Assembly: GCA_023213395.1 (NCBI GenBank)
Contig: CM041465.1
Location: forward strand, 8,804,001 to 8,868,000
DNA: 64,000 bases
Direction: 5' to 3'
Source: Cycas panzhihuaensis
Lineage: Eukaryota; Cycadophyta
Program-made: the position numbers and the translations under genes
Notes under the pieces: model-generated
The model's input: the letters and a program-made list of their open reading frames with translations, nothing else
The model's database searches: none
Told to the model about the DNA's origin: nothing
Shown: positions 1 through 12,239 of the stretch, piece by piece
How positions within the stretch are numbered: position 1 is the stretch's first letter
How the letters are laid out: every line of letters starts with the position of its first letter

Positions 1-1060
1 CAAAGGTATTTGTCATATGTCCTTCGTGCCCTGGCCTTAGAAGTGAGGTTTGGTTGGTAGGCGGCCAAGCGCTTCTCATCCAAGGCCTCAAGGTCTAAGA
101 GGCGAGCCTGGTGAATAGACTCCTCATCGATAAGACCTTAGAGAGAGACTTGTAAGGAGGGAATCTCCATTTCCAATGGGAGAACTACCTCTATTACATA
201 GACTAGGGAGAAAGGAGTCATTCCTGTAGCTGTGCAGATAGACGTATGATATGCCCATAGAGCGGAAGGGAGCTGGAGATGCCAATCTCTTTGAGATTGG
301 TTTTCTTTAAAATATTTATGAGGGTTTTGTTGAATGATTCGACTTGGCCATTAGCCTAGGGGTAATAGGGAGAGGAAGTCTTATGAGAAATGTTAAGTTT
401 CTCACAAAGCTCATCCATCTCCTTATTACAAAAAGGAGTCCCATTATCCATGATCAGGACATTGGGAACTCCAAAATGGCAGATGATATGCTGGTAGATG
501 AAGGTGGTTATCGTCTTACTAGGAGTAGTAGTTAAAGGAATTACTTCTTCACATTTAGTGAAGTACTTCATAGCAGTCAAGATAAACTTGTGCTACAATG
601 AAGAGGATGGGGATATGGCTCTAATAAGGTCCAACCCCCATTGGGAGAAGGGACATGGAGATATGATGGGATGGAGAGCCTCGAAAGGCAAGTGAATGAT
701 ATTGGCGTGCTCCTGGCATCGTCAACATCTCAAGGCATAAGCATGGGCATCCTTAAAGAGGGACGGCCAGTAATACCCCATACAAAGGATCCTTTGGGCC
801 ATGGATTGGCCCCCAAAGTGGCCCTTGAGAATGTCATTGTGACATTCACAAAGTATTTGATTCACTTTGTCAGGGTTGACGCAGCGAAGAAGGATCCCAT
901 TGAAGGATCTTTTGTACAATACTTCATCTATAAGAAAGTACTACCTGGAAATAGCTCGAATACGAGACCAAGCTTTATTGCTAGCTTTAGAGTGATATTA
1001 TTGTTGAGTGAGGTATTGTATAATGTCCCCATACCATTCATTGTCAGCAAGTAGATGAGG
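1..1060 (-). pseudogene. Integrase part of a Tat-type Ty3/gypsy pol remnant (left-edge element)
   Basis: Read on the minus strand. The zinc-binding H2C2 part is at about 722-919, with GGHFGGQSMAQRIL, nearly identical to the Tat-C copy at 34265-34465. The catalytic core follows at about 356-580 and contains the second-Asp motif MDNGTPFCN. Integrase inserts the cDNA into the host genome; here stops and frameshifts break the reading. The C-terminal end and 3' LTR lie beyond the left edge. It belongs to the Tat-C family by similarity but is a separate insertion in the opposite orientation. Confidence 0.85.
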
Positions 1061-1560
1061 AGGTAAATCCTGAATGGCTAGGATAGGCTCGTCAGGGAGA
1101 GAATCGTCAATGGGAATGTCAAAAGGGTTCAGGATGGGGGTGTCAACAAGCTGCTTAGCCACTACCATCCCCTTCTTTGACTTCATGTTAATGATCTAAA
1201 GGTCAAATTCCTGAAGGAGGATGGCCCACTTGCCAGTCCTACCTATTAGGTTGGGTCGAATGAGTAAATATTGTAGGGGATCAGATTAGATGATCACGTG
1301 AGTGGTATTCTCGAGTAAGTAGTGCCTAAACTTCTTGATTGCATGTACTAAGGAGAGACACTCTTTTTCGGTGGGAGAATAGTTAAGTTCAGTAGCCACG
1401 AGAGTGCGGCTGATGAAGTAAATGGCCTTCTCAGTTCTTGAATCATCCTCTTAGGCTAGCATAGTGCCCAAGGACTCATCGGTAACTAAGGTATAAAGAA
1501 TCAATGACCTGTCAAAAACAAGGCACACTAATGTCAGGGGCAGAAGCAAGGGCTTCCTTA
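1061..1560 (-). pseudogene. RNase H and linker of the left-edge Tat-type pol remnant
   Basis: Minus-strand translation gives the usual gypsy RNase H series: a TDES motif, then FISRTL, then a [16 protein letters not shown]-like stretch. An acidic linker follows (PILNPFDIPIDDSLPDEPIL) that matches 34040-34110 of Tat-C. The enzyme removes RNA from the RNA:DNA hybrid during reverse transcription. Several in-frame stops are present, so it is not functional. This copy keeps the RT/RNase H junction that Tat-C has lost, which makes it a useful comparison. Confidence 0.8.
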
Positions 1561-2275
1561 AGTTCTTTGAAGGCTTGTTGGGCCTTAGAAGACTAAATGA
1601 ATGGGGCTCCTTTCTTTAACAGGTTAGTAAGAGGTTTGGCATTTATGGGAAAATTTGCCAAGAAATGCCTAAGGAAACTAAGCCTACCTAAGAATGACTT
1701 AATCTGTCATTGGGTCTTAGGAGGTGGCATGTCAAGGATGGCCCTGACTTTATCAGGGTCAATTTAGATCCCTTGTTTTGACACAAGGAAACCAAGGAGT
1801 TTGCTAGTTATCACAGCAAACACACGTTTAAGAGGGTTGAGGCTCACATGGTATTTGTGGCATCATGTGAAGATGGCCCACAAATCAGAAGGATGATGGG
1901 CTCTAATGCATGAGAGACCCATCATATCATCCATGAACACCTCTAAAGATTTGACGATAAGGTTGTGAAAAATGAACTATATCACCCTTTGATAAGTGGT
2001 GCTTGCATTCTTTAATCTGAAGGGCATCGCCTTATAGGTGAAGGTACCCCACGGGGTGGTGAAGGCCATCTTATAATGGTCTTCAGGAGAAATCTAAATT
2101 TGGTTATAGCTAGAGAAACCGTCCATTAAGGACATGACTTCAAAACTGGTGGTTCAATCAATGATCTAATTGATGAAGGGTGGATAAGGTTATAGATATG
2201 TGGGTGAATGTTACCATAAGCTTAGATATTATTGATTTGAACAATGTAGTTGACACTATTATTTAAATGCGTTCA
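1561..2275 (-). pseudogene. Reverse transcriptase of the left-edge Tat-type pol remnant
   Basis: Minus-strand reading shows the MDGFS-YNQI motif near 2110, then TTPWGTFTYKAMPFRLKNA, and a catalytic FMDD box encoded at 1926-1937 (the family form is YVDD or FMDD). The Tat-type continuation LGFLVSKQGI and RHFLANFPINAKPLTNLLK follows. Stops such as those after QRVI show that it is dead. Similarity to Tat-type RT fades at about 2275; upstream the sequence looks like another element. Confidence 0.85.
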
Positions 2276-2329
2276 TATTTACTTGGAAGATATGACTTTA
2301 TTCGGGGGGTGGGAGGGTGAGGATTACAT

Positions 2330-2705
2330 ACCATGTAGTTTATGAGTTTAGGCCATGTGGTCTTTAAATAAAATAAAAATATTATTAGAGGACTTGTTCA
2401 TACTATATATTCCAAGTGTTTAGAGCCATTAGACTCCAAGACTAATGTCATATCCTCCTACTAATAAGGCATAAAAATCTAAAGTGAGTTGATAAATGTC
2501 AATTTGGACTTAAAGGTTTTTAATTATTCTAGCATAATGCAAGGTCTAGTACCTAGATAAAGAATAAATAAATCTAATTTTTAGAAGAATGTAAAGGTTT
2601 AATTGATGCGATATAGAGATATCAATAATATTTAAAGATGCACCATCATCAATCAATATTGAAATGGGTGTTTTCTGAAGGGTTCCTTTCACCCATAATG
2701 GTTTT
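2330..2705 (-). pseudogene. Chromovirus-like aspartic protease remnant
   Basis: Minus-strand translation gives TPISILIDDGASLNIID, the form of the retroviral-type aspartic protease active site in chromoviruses. It is followed by DFYALLVGGYDISLGV-WL-TLG, which matches the conserved chromovirus end of this domain. This differs from the Tat protease (NNGSSVN) in the other elements here, so I assign it to a separate lineage. Several stops are present. Confidence 0.65.
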
Positions 2706-3739
2706 GGTAAGAAGTAGAGGAAACGATAGATAAGGAGATTTTATTATAGGGGTTAGGTACTAAAACATCTTATGGGGTCTCATTATATTACTTAAGTTCT
2801 TTGATTTTAGAATCATCTTTCATGTCTAATTTATTATAAAAAGCATACACCTTGCCTTGCACACCTTAGTATGATCTAGGGTCTATTTTTCTAAACATTT
2901 AACACATAGGCTAGCTTTTAACTAATGATGTGCTTTTGTGAATTAGACATAAGTAGGTCCTATATTCAAGTTTACTTGAGGGAAATTAGCTTCTTCTAAT
3001 CAAGGGAATTTTTACTATTGATCAAGAAAATGGGAACATTGAGACCAATTAAACTCTCACACAAAGATGGGACTACATTCTATTACAAACTCCTTTTCAA
3101 GTACTCTAGTAGTGAAGATGATATCCTTTAAGAAGTAGAAGGTGCTAACTCTTAAGCACATTTGGATATATTCCTTAATCGCCAAAATATAAATATCAAC
3201 TAGGGTATATTGATTAAGTTGTTAGGTTACTTAATTTTAGAGTATTTGGAACTCATTAGTGTAGGATTCTACTAAGGTGGTTTGCTTCAATATGGTGAGT
3301 TGATTAAAGAAAGAATTATTCCATGTGTCATCATATTATTTGAAGAATCCTTTAAAATATAACTCCCTCATCTGGCTTCTTAAGTTCTATCTTTTCTACC
3401 ACTGAAATTAATGATATACCTTCCCATCTAAATGGATCAATATAAATGTTAATTATTCTATTAATTATATAGGATTCAAGGAGAAGTACAATTTCAACTT
3501 ACTAATCTAACTTTTGGTAGAATCCCTACTAAGATCTAGATACAACATTGGTATTGTGAACTTATACTGGATTAGATGTTAACAAAGTGTAGCCATGGAT
3601 CTCATATTATTGGAAGTAGGCTAAAATAATTGAGGGTTGTAGGAGGTGAAAGGGCCCATATTTGCTTTGATGGTAAAGAGTATATTATCTAATTTTTGGT
3701 TGAGACTATCTTGGAGAACTTGATGGGTGTCTTAGATCT
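2706..3739 (-). pseudogene. Chromovirus-like gag remnant
   Basis: Minus-strand reading shows a degenerate zinc-knuckle-like stretch (CVKCLEK-TLDHTKVC, about 2850-2900). Farther upstream there is a gag core-like run, QLTILKQTTLVESYTNEFQIL, near 3250-3300, typical of gypsy capsid regions. Together with the protease just downstream it forms the 5' coding part of a chromovirus-like element. No LTR of this element is visible because the 5' LTR of Gyp-A begins at 3740. It is heavily decayed and limits are approximate. Confidence 0.55.
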
Positions 3740-6077
3740 AGTTTCACTAAATGCTGGCCTCTCATTTACCTTTATAACTTTTAACACACTTCTTTTATGG
3801 TTTTATATGAAAGTAATGATAAACTTGGTTTTATGTTGTGTTAGGCCATGTTTTGATGAAGTAGTATATTAATTTTTTTGATGATGTATGATGAATAATG
3901 TTTTGTTGTATGATTATGCTATCACTTGCTGATGATTGATACCTATGGCACTAAAATTTTTCTTTCGTGATCATTTTAATCTTCTTTTTTTTTCCTTTTA
4001 GAACCTTTTTTGTTTCATATTTCTTATTCTTTCATCTTAATTTCACCCTTATTTTATCATTTTTTATCAGTTTTTGGGTTTGCGCTTATCATTATTTGGG
4101 CCTCTTTCCTCATTAATAAATTCATTTATGCTTAAATTTATGATTAAAAATTAATTTTAACTTTTAATGAGCCATTTGTTTATCTCCTAATTTGTCACAT
4201 TTTTTGTGCTGCCAAAAACATGACATATCATGTTTTTAGATTAAAATTATATATTTTGCCTCCTAAAAATGTGACTAGTCATATTTTTGACTACTATACA
4301 TGGAAAACTCAATCAACATGCTAGAATTTTGTATGTCAACACCTAGAATTAATGTGAACTTATCTTTTATGTGCCTAGAATATGAGTATCATTATTGTCT
4401 ATTAGAAGAATTTTGAGAGCTTAGAGTTGAAGATTTAGTGACCTTCTTAGAGATTTTTTAGAGAATTTTGAAAACTTCTGCTATTGTAACTTGGAAAATT
4501 ACTTTTAGTGATGCTAATGGGTGAAATCAAAAAGAGAGTTTTGATGCTTCAAGTTAATGTTCTACTGATGCTCAAATTTTGATGGTTTGTTCTTCAAGTT
4601 TCATGATTTTTCTCAAGATTTTCAACCTTAAAACTTCTTGTTCTTGGTAAGATCTTTCCTATTTAAAGTTCTTATGGTTTCACTACTTCTTGAAGATTAT
4701 TTTTTACTCAAAGTTTTCTCTTCTTTCCTACTAGTATTTGTGGTGATCTTGTACTCATTTTTTGGCTTGGAATTTTGGCTAAGAGGTCAGCCCTTTATGG
4801 GGTAAAAGGAGATAGACTAGTGTGAAGCATGGTCATCTCTTTACTATCTAAATAGCTATCTCCCCCCATTCTTTCATAGTTCTCTAAATTCCAAGTGGTT
4901 TATTGCCCTTTTTGGTTTGTTTATGGCTATAGTTTAGCTTGTGGTGCTTGTTGTGTTTCTTCCTTTGCTAGTTTTAAAGGAAGAGTTTGGATAAACTTGA
5001 TTAAACGAAAGAAGAAGAGTTATTCTGAGGTAGGATTTTTACATAAGAAAGAAGTTTTGATATTGCTCTTGTTTGATTTCGCTTATTTTATCTATTTTAC
5101 TTTGGAAAAGAAAAAAATAAATCAGAATTAATGAATGAAATATGTGTGATTTTTCAAATCATTAAAGGTTTAAGAACCCCTTTGGAGCCCATTTTACTAT
5201 AATTGTGATATAATCTCTAAATTGTTTAGCTTGTTACTTATATAAGGATTGTGATTTAAATATGATTGGTTCCATGCACTATCATTGGTCTGAAAATTTA
5301 TCAATAACAGCAATAAAAAGTCTTTAAAATTTGTATTTTTATTGTAGAATCATTGTTTCAAAAGAAAGATAGCATGCATTTGAGATAAAAAGTTTCTTAT
5401 TAACATTGCATGTTATTAGAATTCTTGAAATTTTGCATATATAATTACATATTATATTACATGTTATACTAGTACTTTCCTTTCCTTGATAAAGTGTATG
5501 TTGCATTCAAAAGAAATAGTCTCATACTTATTTTAGCATGTTTCATCTTGTGAATTAAAAAAAAAAGAGCAAAAATATATTACATGTGTATATATGTCTT
5601 GAAAATTAGGTGGATTGATTTTGTAGTCTTATTGATTGTCTTGTATTTCATTTTCATCACAAAAACAAAAATATAAACAAAAAAAAAGGGAAACAAAAAA
5701 TAAACAAATCCTTTTCCATTGCCTATCCCTTTCCCTTCATTCAAGTAGAACTCCAAAGGTTGAAAGAATCAAAGGAAAGGAGTCCCTATGAAGGACATGA
5801 GAGACATTATCAAAGTAGCTCCAAACTTAGAACTCCTTCACCCGGTTATATAGGCTAGTGAACTCAATCACCCCTATATATCCTAGCCTTTTATTATTTC
5901 ATTCAGTTACATCCTTGTTAAATGAGACAACTAGGTGGAGACTCCTTCTTAGGAGTTGGATAAAGGTGGTTACTTAGGTCCTCTTAGATTTTGTATCTCA
6001 TAGCCTTGATTTGAACAAAAGAAAAACCATTATGTTGATTAAGTAATATCTAGTTTAGGCCCACCTAAGATATATCA
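3740..6077 (+). repeat. 5' LTR of Gyp-A
   Basis: About 2.34 kb. The start (GTTTCACTAAA...) matches the 3' LTR start at 61986 (TGTTTCACTAAAACC), and the end (...TATATCA) lies seven bases before the PBS. The reverse complement of the same sequence forms the Gyp-B LTRs (14631-17045 and 58638-61037). It contains long A/T runs and palindromes at 4214-4237 and 4265-4288. A short ORF at 4895-5131 is not conserved as coding and is ignored. Confidence 0.88.
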
Positions 6078-6083
6078 TCTTTT

Positions 6084-6101
6084 TAGTGACCATACTAGGG
6101 G
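6084..6101 (+). promoter_or_regulatory. Primer binding site of Gyp-A
   Basis: TAGTGACCATACTAGGGG lies just after the LTR. Allowing for G-to-A and C-to-T changes it resembles the TGGCGAC...CTGGGGA site found after many plant Tat/Ogre LTRs, which is thought to pair with tRNA-Arg. The tRNA identity is inferred from memory of the family, not computed. Confidence 0.6.
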
Positions 6102-6128
6102 GCTATCATTTGTTCTTTTATTAAAGAT

Positions 6129-8626
6129 ATGAAAAATACAACGCCTACTTCTCAGCAATCTTTAAGGCTCCAAAGCCTCCTGCCTAAATTACAAACTTAG
6201 CCTTCATATTTTAGTCAAGTATGTCAAATCTTCAAAATAGCATATTCATGACACTTATATTTATCATCCCAAAGATCCAAACCAGTTATATGACATCCCA
6301 GTGGAGCAAGGTTATCTTGAACCCTCTTAATATCATGGTGATTCTTCTTACATAGGTCCTTCTTTTACATAAGAAAACCCACCTCCTATTCAAGCATACT
6401 CATCATGCCTTAAGCTAGTTCTTACTAGGATCCATACTCCACTTTATATACCTAGATATTAAGATTCATTTTATCTAGAGACTCATACCATGGTATCCTC
6501 ACCATAGTATCATCAATTTGATCCTTTATATAAGGAGTATGAGTCAATTCAAGTTAATCCCTTAATCATGCCTAATGTCATTTGATCACCCGTACCTTCT
6601 TACCCTCCTTTACTAAGACCTTCGTCAAGACCTCATTCTCCTTCTTTAGAAGAGGTAGAAGATCATAAGTCAACTTAATCCTAACCTTGTTACTCTCCTT
6701 CTAGGTTACAAGTTTGGATTTACTCTCCTCATACCACACCTTCTACGCATGAGGGTACTACTGCTATTCTTGCCCATGGTAATCCTAATCCCTCCTATAT
6801 TTCTGCTTCGAATTAATTGGTTTTACCTTTACCAAGCTTACAACCTATCTATTCCTCTACTATTAGGGTTTACCCCTCTCATTATGTTTCCTCCATGACT
6901 TAATTGCCACTTCATACACCACATACTAGTTTGCCACAAGGCATTAGACCTCATGCACCTTCTCCTAGAGTGTCTAATATGGCCCCTTCTTCTCAACGTA
7001 TTCCCTATACTTATTCTATTCATCCTCATACTTTAATTACTTAGTCTTAAGCCTTGGGAGTTACCAACCCTACTTCTTCCTTACATATTCCTAGACCCAC
7101 TTCACAACTAACCCTTTTTCCTTCATTCAATCCCATCCTTTTATAATATACTATGCCTCGAACCAACTCTATGGTTAACCTTACAACTTAGTTTAACCCT
7201 TCATATACTTTTCCATCCCATGTTATTTCACAAAAATAACTTCAACAACATGTTCCTTTATATATTCCACATCTATCATCCTTGCCTCAGTGTTCTATTA
7301 CATTGAGGCCAAGCAGACCTTTTCTTAACTACATAAAATTTGTGTTCTCATATGAGGTCCTGTTATCTTCTATGCCTCCATTCCTTCCTTAGTTTCCTAA
7401 ATTCTCAAGTGACTCTTCTTAGGATCCTACTTCCCATATATAGGCATTTGCACTTGCTTGTGTAGATTTCATGTAGTATGATTACATCATGATGTGATTG
7501 TTCCCTAAATCACTTTAAGGTGATGCCTTGAAGTAGTTTTATATACTTTCTTTAGCCTTCATCCTTTCGTTCTAATAATTAGTTGATTCTTTTATCAACT
7601 ATTTTGATGTAGCGAGATCATTTAAACCAGACATCAAGTCCCTTTTAGCCATCAAGCAAGACCATGATGAGACCTCTAGAGACTTTGTGAGAAGGTTTTA
7701 AGACCAAGTACATGCTTATCACTCATGTCTTAATTCCAATCTCCTATTCAATCTATTTACTAATGCTTTGAAGACATGCATATACCCTAAATCTCTAAAA
7801 CTTCTTGTTTAAACTTATGAAGAAGCTATTGATCATTGTTTAACTTTGGAAACATTTAAAATTCAAGCTAGTATTAAGAAATTTGGGAAACCTATTCATT
7901 CCAAAGAAAAGGGCTTCCCATCTTGAACCTACTTAGATCACCTAACTTCTTTAATTAGTTCGTTGGAGCATGTGATTAATACTAAGTTGCATGTTGATGG
8001 TCCTTCTTAGAATCAACCCTCTCAAGAAACAAAAGTGATCCATCTTACTAAAGGAAGGAAGAAGCAAGCTTCTCTTCCACCTCCTCCTTCCTTTAAAAAG
8101 ACAAAATGGTGCTCCTATCATCAAATAAATGCCTATGATAGAATTGAGCACCATATAGTTTAGAATATTACCTAAAATATGAATGTTCAATGAAAATGCT
8201 CCTCTAAGTCATCCTAAGATCAAATGATCTATAACAATTCTTTGCCTCAACACAACAAGAAAGCAAATAAAGATGATAAATATAAGGAAAAGTAGGTCAA
8301 AGATAATGAAGGTGAGCCTTCAGGTTCTAATTCATTGAATAAGATTATCACTCCCCCTGATTCCTTCAATAAAATGAACTAGTAATCGAGCTCACCTACC
8401 TCCCAAAGGTGGTGACGCTAAGAGAATGATAAACATGGTGGAGACAACAAAGAATTTAGGTCCATCTAAATCATCTAATGATTTGATGGTGAGGAATCCT
8501 AACTCTTTACCTCTTGTACCTTCACCTCCCATTAGGTTTAGGTATATTCCCTCTAGTATAAAAGATGGATCATTCTCCTTAGTTGATTAGTTAAAGACCA
8601 TTCCAGTAAGTATATGAGTTATTGAT
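6129..8626 (+). pseudogene. gag of Gyp-A (structural protein), degraded
   Basis: The start is chosen at ATG 6129, where the first residues (MKNTTPTSQQSLRLQ) match the Gyp-B gag start. The first 1.2 kb is Ser/Pro/Thr/Tyr-rich. The capsid-like core at about 7440-7860 reads FINYFDVARSFKPDIKSLLAIK and DETSRDFVRRF. A Tat-type zinc-finger-like motif of the CxxH type (KKTKWCSYHQINAYDR) follows near 8095-8150. Dozens of stops are present. It runs on without a clear break into protease. Confidence 0.78.
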
Positions 8627-9115
8627 TTGTTGAAGTGTTGCCTTGAGCAATGCCAACTTTTATTTGATTCTTTGGGAGTTCCTGCCATTGTCTCTTCATC
8701 CACTTCCACACTTTCTTTTGATTTGGCTACCTTGTCTAGTCTTTCTACTCATGCGCCAAATGATATACCTCCATTCTATATTGAGATTATAAAGGATGAT
8801 ATTAATATTAAGCATGTTATTATTAATGAGAGATCATTCATTAATGTAATCCCTCTTTGCCTTGTTGAGAATTTAGAAATTTTAGTTTTTGATCTACGTG
8901 AATGGATTTATCAAGGATACAATAAGAATCAAAAGGTGTCCTTAGGTTAAGTCACTCTCCCTTTTACTTTAGAAGAAAAGATACTCTTCATTGAGTTAAT
9001 TATCATTGATCTTGACTTGGAGTATAACATTCTCTTACGTAGACCGTGGATTACTCAAATATTAGTGGTTTATTCCTCCCTCTTTAGTGAACTTAGGTTC
9101 ATCCATGAAGGATAA
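8627..9115 (+). pseudogene. Aspartic protease of Gyp-A
   Basis: The longest open stretch (8627-8950) includes DIPPFYIEIIKDDINIKHVI, then IINERSFINVIPL, where the Gyp-B copy has IIDKGSSVSVIPL. The catalytic Asp and the Gly-Ser of the active site are therefore lost here. It continues through DLEYNILLRRPW and ELRFIHEG to a TAA at 9113-9115. The same TAA follows protease in Gyp-B and Tat-C. Confidence 0.8.
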
Positions 9116-9953
9116 CTAAAAATTATGAAGTAAAATCCAATACTAATTAAATAATTAGTCTCACCTATTGAGACCCTTTTTGAACCTAGTGAATCATCAA
9201 ACTCTTTGGAGTACTTCTTTTAATCACTTAGTTTAGGTTAATATTTGGCCATTGAAGCTCCTTCTACTCATCTAGAAGTAAATGATGTAGATTTAGTTGA
9301 GATTGTTCCTTATTCATCAGGTCCTTTATCCATTCCTTATACTTTGGGTCTAACTGATCAATCTTTAGTTTCCTCTTCCTTTTATAATTAATAAGTAACC
9401 TCACATTCTATCATACCTTATGGGGAACCACATATGAGTATACTTATTGATACAAATATTTTTCCTTATATTCAGACCTACTTCTCATAGGTTTTATATT
9501 TACCCTCAAGCATAAATATTATGGTTCCTTCAATTACCAATCTTTTATCAAGTACTCAATCAATTTTAGTCATACATGATTTACATGTTAATGATTTTCC
9601 TCTCTTCTCTCGATCCTCTTTCTTTACTATATGGTTCAATAGACATAAGAAGAAGATGTTATTACATCAACATCTAGACTTAGAATTAGGTAGTGAAGGT
9701 ATCGATTCATAGGAAGCGAACTTGGTATCCACTATTTATTTTCCTTTCCATTCTTTTGTGGATCCTTCCCCATCACCTCTCATCCTAATGTATTTTCTTG
9801 ATCTAGAATATCATTGGTACCATCAAGAATTTAACCAAATCTTCACTTTGACTTGGGATTTCATTGATAGGCCTATTCCATTTTCTCATGTTTTTTTAGT
9901 CATTGAGTTTGTCCCTACTTGTCCAAACTCTTTAGTTGATTTTCCACCTCAGC
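9116..9953 (+). pseudogene. Protease-RT linker of Gyp-A, ending at the pol deletion
   Basis: This acidic, serine-rich linker aligns with the minus strand of Gyp-B at 43344-42720 and 26310-26060, for example at IEFVPTCPNSLVDF versus MEFVPTYSNSLVDP. Right after LVDFPPQQ-like sequence the match stops, and the next bases match Gyp-B at about 22998. About 3 kb of RT, RNase H and integrase sequence present in Gyp-B is therefore missing. The junction lies near 9945-9955. Confidence 0.8.
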
Positions 9954-10989
9954 AATGAGGATAAACTATGGCTCTGAGTCTTTCTTCTTGCTTAATGAGA
10001 TAAAACTATGGGTAATTTCTTTCTTTAGTCTTTTCTTGACTTCTTTTTAGCTACCCTTTGCTTTCATCAAAGGTCTTACTCATGATCATATAAGTATCTT
10101 GATCTTTCTAGAATTTGCATAGACTATGAGTGCTCTACTATGAGATTTTGATCATTTTCTATTTTGATCTCCATACTCAAAAGATAATTTGAGCCCTAGC
10201 TTCATCACTTATTTCCATCCTAGAAAGAGAAACATTTCTATCAGTTTCAGATACTTTATTATTAATTGAGATCAAACTTCCACTTGTTAGCCCTACATCT
10301 TTATGATTCCTTCTTGGTAATATATCACCTCTTATTTTCTTTTGATCATTTTTATTATCCTTGGTTCACTCTATCTATATTTTGAAGTGAGTACTCATTC
10401 TACCACCTTCATTTTATGTTTGAAGATACTATGATTTTGATTTTCTTTATTTTTCCATGGTTTAATCCTTAAGGAGATTAGTCTCTTTCATATTAGATTT
10501 TATTAAAAAGGATAAATCCTTACTATGTTAAGTAAAAGAATTTTATAATTGGATGATTATGACTCCTTTCTTGAAAAAAAAAAAAGTGGCAAAAAAAAAC
10601 ATCAAAAAAAGAAAAAAAAATAAAGAGAAGGAAAGAAACGAAAAGTTAAAAAAGAAAAAGTAAAAGAAAGTATGTTGTTATCATCCTCTTGTAATCTAGG
10701 GCAAGTCATGTGATAACATCATCCCCACCTATACATATATATATTAGGTTTATTTGGATGAATCATTAAGGATTTTTGGATCTAGTTACTTAGATCCACC
10801 ATGGCCTCAGTTATGATCGAACCTTACTCAACACCTTTGCTAGAATTGGTCATGATCATCCTAATTATAATTTTTCTTTTTCTTCACCATAGTCAGAATT
10901 AATTTCATTCATTACCATCTCCTTTTTGGTTGATTTATGCACCTTCCTTTATTAATCACATCATCTCTAAATACTGGTACTATTTTCCT
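9954..10989 (+). other. Non-coding spacer between deleted pol and aRNH of Gyp-A
   Basis: It begins with two copies of the post-stop motif, AATGAGGATAAACTATGG at 9954-9971 and a variant at 9994-10011. A homopurine tract of A runs broken by G lies at 10573-10670. The same layout occurs in Gyp-B (homopyrimidine on the plus strand, about 22300-22375). I see no coding signal. Confidence 0.7.
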
Positions 10990-11394
10990 ATGGCATTAAG
11001 TATGTTCACTAATAGAGTTAGTAAAGGTAACCCTACACCATCTACTTCTACTTGGGTGATTTATAACCAATTAGGAAGTCCTCTCTTTTCTAGTAGATTA
11101 TTTATACCTAAGGCAACTAATAATAAAGCTAAGTATTTTTCTATTATAGGAGATTTATCTAATATTTCTCACTTTTACTTTGGACCCATTATTCTATATT
11201 CTGATTTTTAGGTTTTAGTCTATCAGTTAGTTGGGATGTATCAGGTGCACTCACCACGACTCCTTCTCCCTCATCATCAAGCTTCATCAGTGTTATCATT
11301 ACTCTTATCAGTTACCATATAATATATCCCTTATTCCGTTAATGTTAAAGTTAACTCTCTTATTTCCTCTATTTTAGATGATTACTTTGGTTGA
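10990..11394 (+). pseudogene. Second (archaeal-like) RNase H of Gyp-A
   Basis: 135 codons from ATG 10990 to TGA 11392-11394, the same length as in Gyp-B. Motifs in order are FTNRVSKGNP (first Asp changed to Asn), TNNKAKY (Glu changed to Lys), ILYSDF followed by a stop (Asp kept in LYSDF), and NVKVNSLI (last Asp changed). The family has Asp, Glu, Asp, Asp, so three of four catalytic residues are gone. Tat elements are known to carry such an extra domain. Confidence 0.8.
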
Positions 11395-12239
11395 TGTTTA
11401 CCTTTTCGCTAGGGGAACCTTACTCTAGAACAACAATAAACTACCACCTCATAAAGAGTATAAACTATTGGTTTTAGAAGATAAATATTTAAGTAGTGTG
11501 AGAGTTAAGATGATAGGTTAAAGAGTGAAATGAAATATTTAAGAGGGATAGACCCATGTGGGAATCTTAGCTTATGGAGGATCTTGGTAGGGGCAAGTTC
11601 CTAAAAGCTTCTTATCTCTGGAAGGAGCTAATGAGGAATCTAGTATACATAGATGACTAGTTATTTATTAAGTGAAATTAATCTTTTATTTGGTAAATAA
11701 CATGTTTTCTTCATGATATATTATATATATATGGATTTCATTCTATGCATATATAATCTGTTAGGAGTATGATTTGAATTATGTGAGTGTTTTCTTTTGA
11801 GACATATCATTCCATCCTCTATTTTTATAAACCTATTATTGTTTATTTCAAATGATTTTATATTTATAAAAATTGAATAAGTAAACCTTTTATTTGCTCC
11901 CTTTTATCTTTTATTTATTTTCTATTCTTCTCTTCTCCTTATATTCTTATTCTTCTTAAAATGACCTCACTCCAGAATGAGTACAAAGTACCATGTATAT
12001 ACTTATAAAACTATAAAAGAATTTAAAAAAAAAAAAAAAAAATACTAAAATTACTATATGTTTCCTTGGATTATCATACTGATGAATATATCTCATGCTT
12101 AATTTACAAAAAGGGAAATAAGGGAGGAAAAGATTTAGAGGCAATCATCCATAACACAAGTTTTAAAAATGAAGTTTAATATATACATATATATATAAAT
12201 ATATGGTACATATGTCATATATATGACTCATGATACATA
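11395..12239 (+). other. Non-coding spacer after aRNH of Gyp-A
   Basis: It holds two motif copies about 40-80 bases after the aRNH stop (ACAATAAACTACCAC near 11432; GAGTATAAACTATTGG near 11456) and a third at 11976-11993. A run of A is at 12018-12041, and AT-rich sequence aligns with 21578-20700 of Gyp-B in reverse. No coding potential is seen. Confidence 0.65.

Noticed and set aside
4895-5131. 78-codon ORF in the Gyp-A LTR
   Set aside because: Not conserved as a frame in the three other LTR copies.
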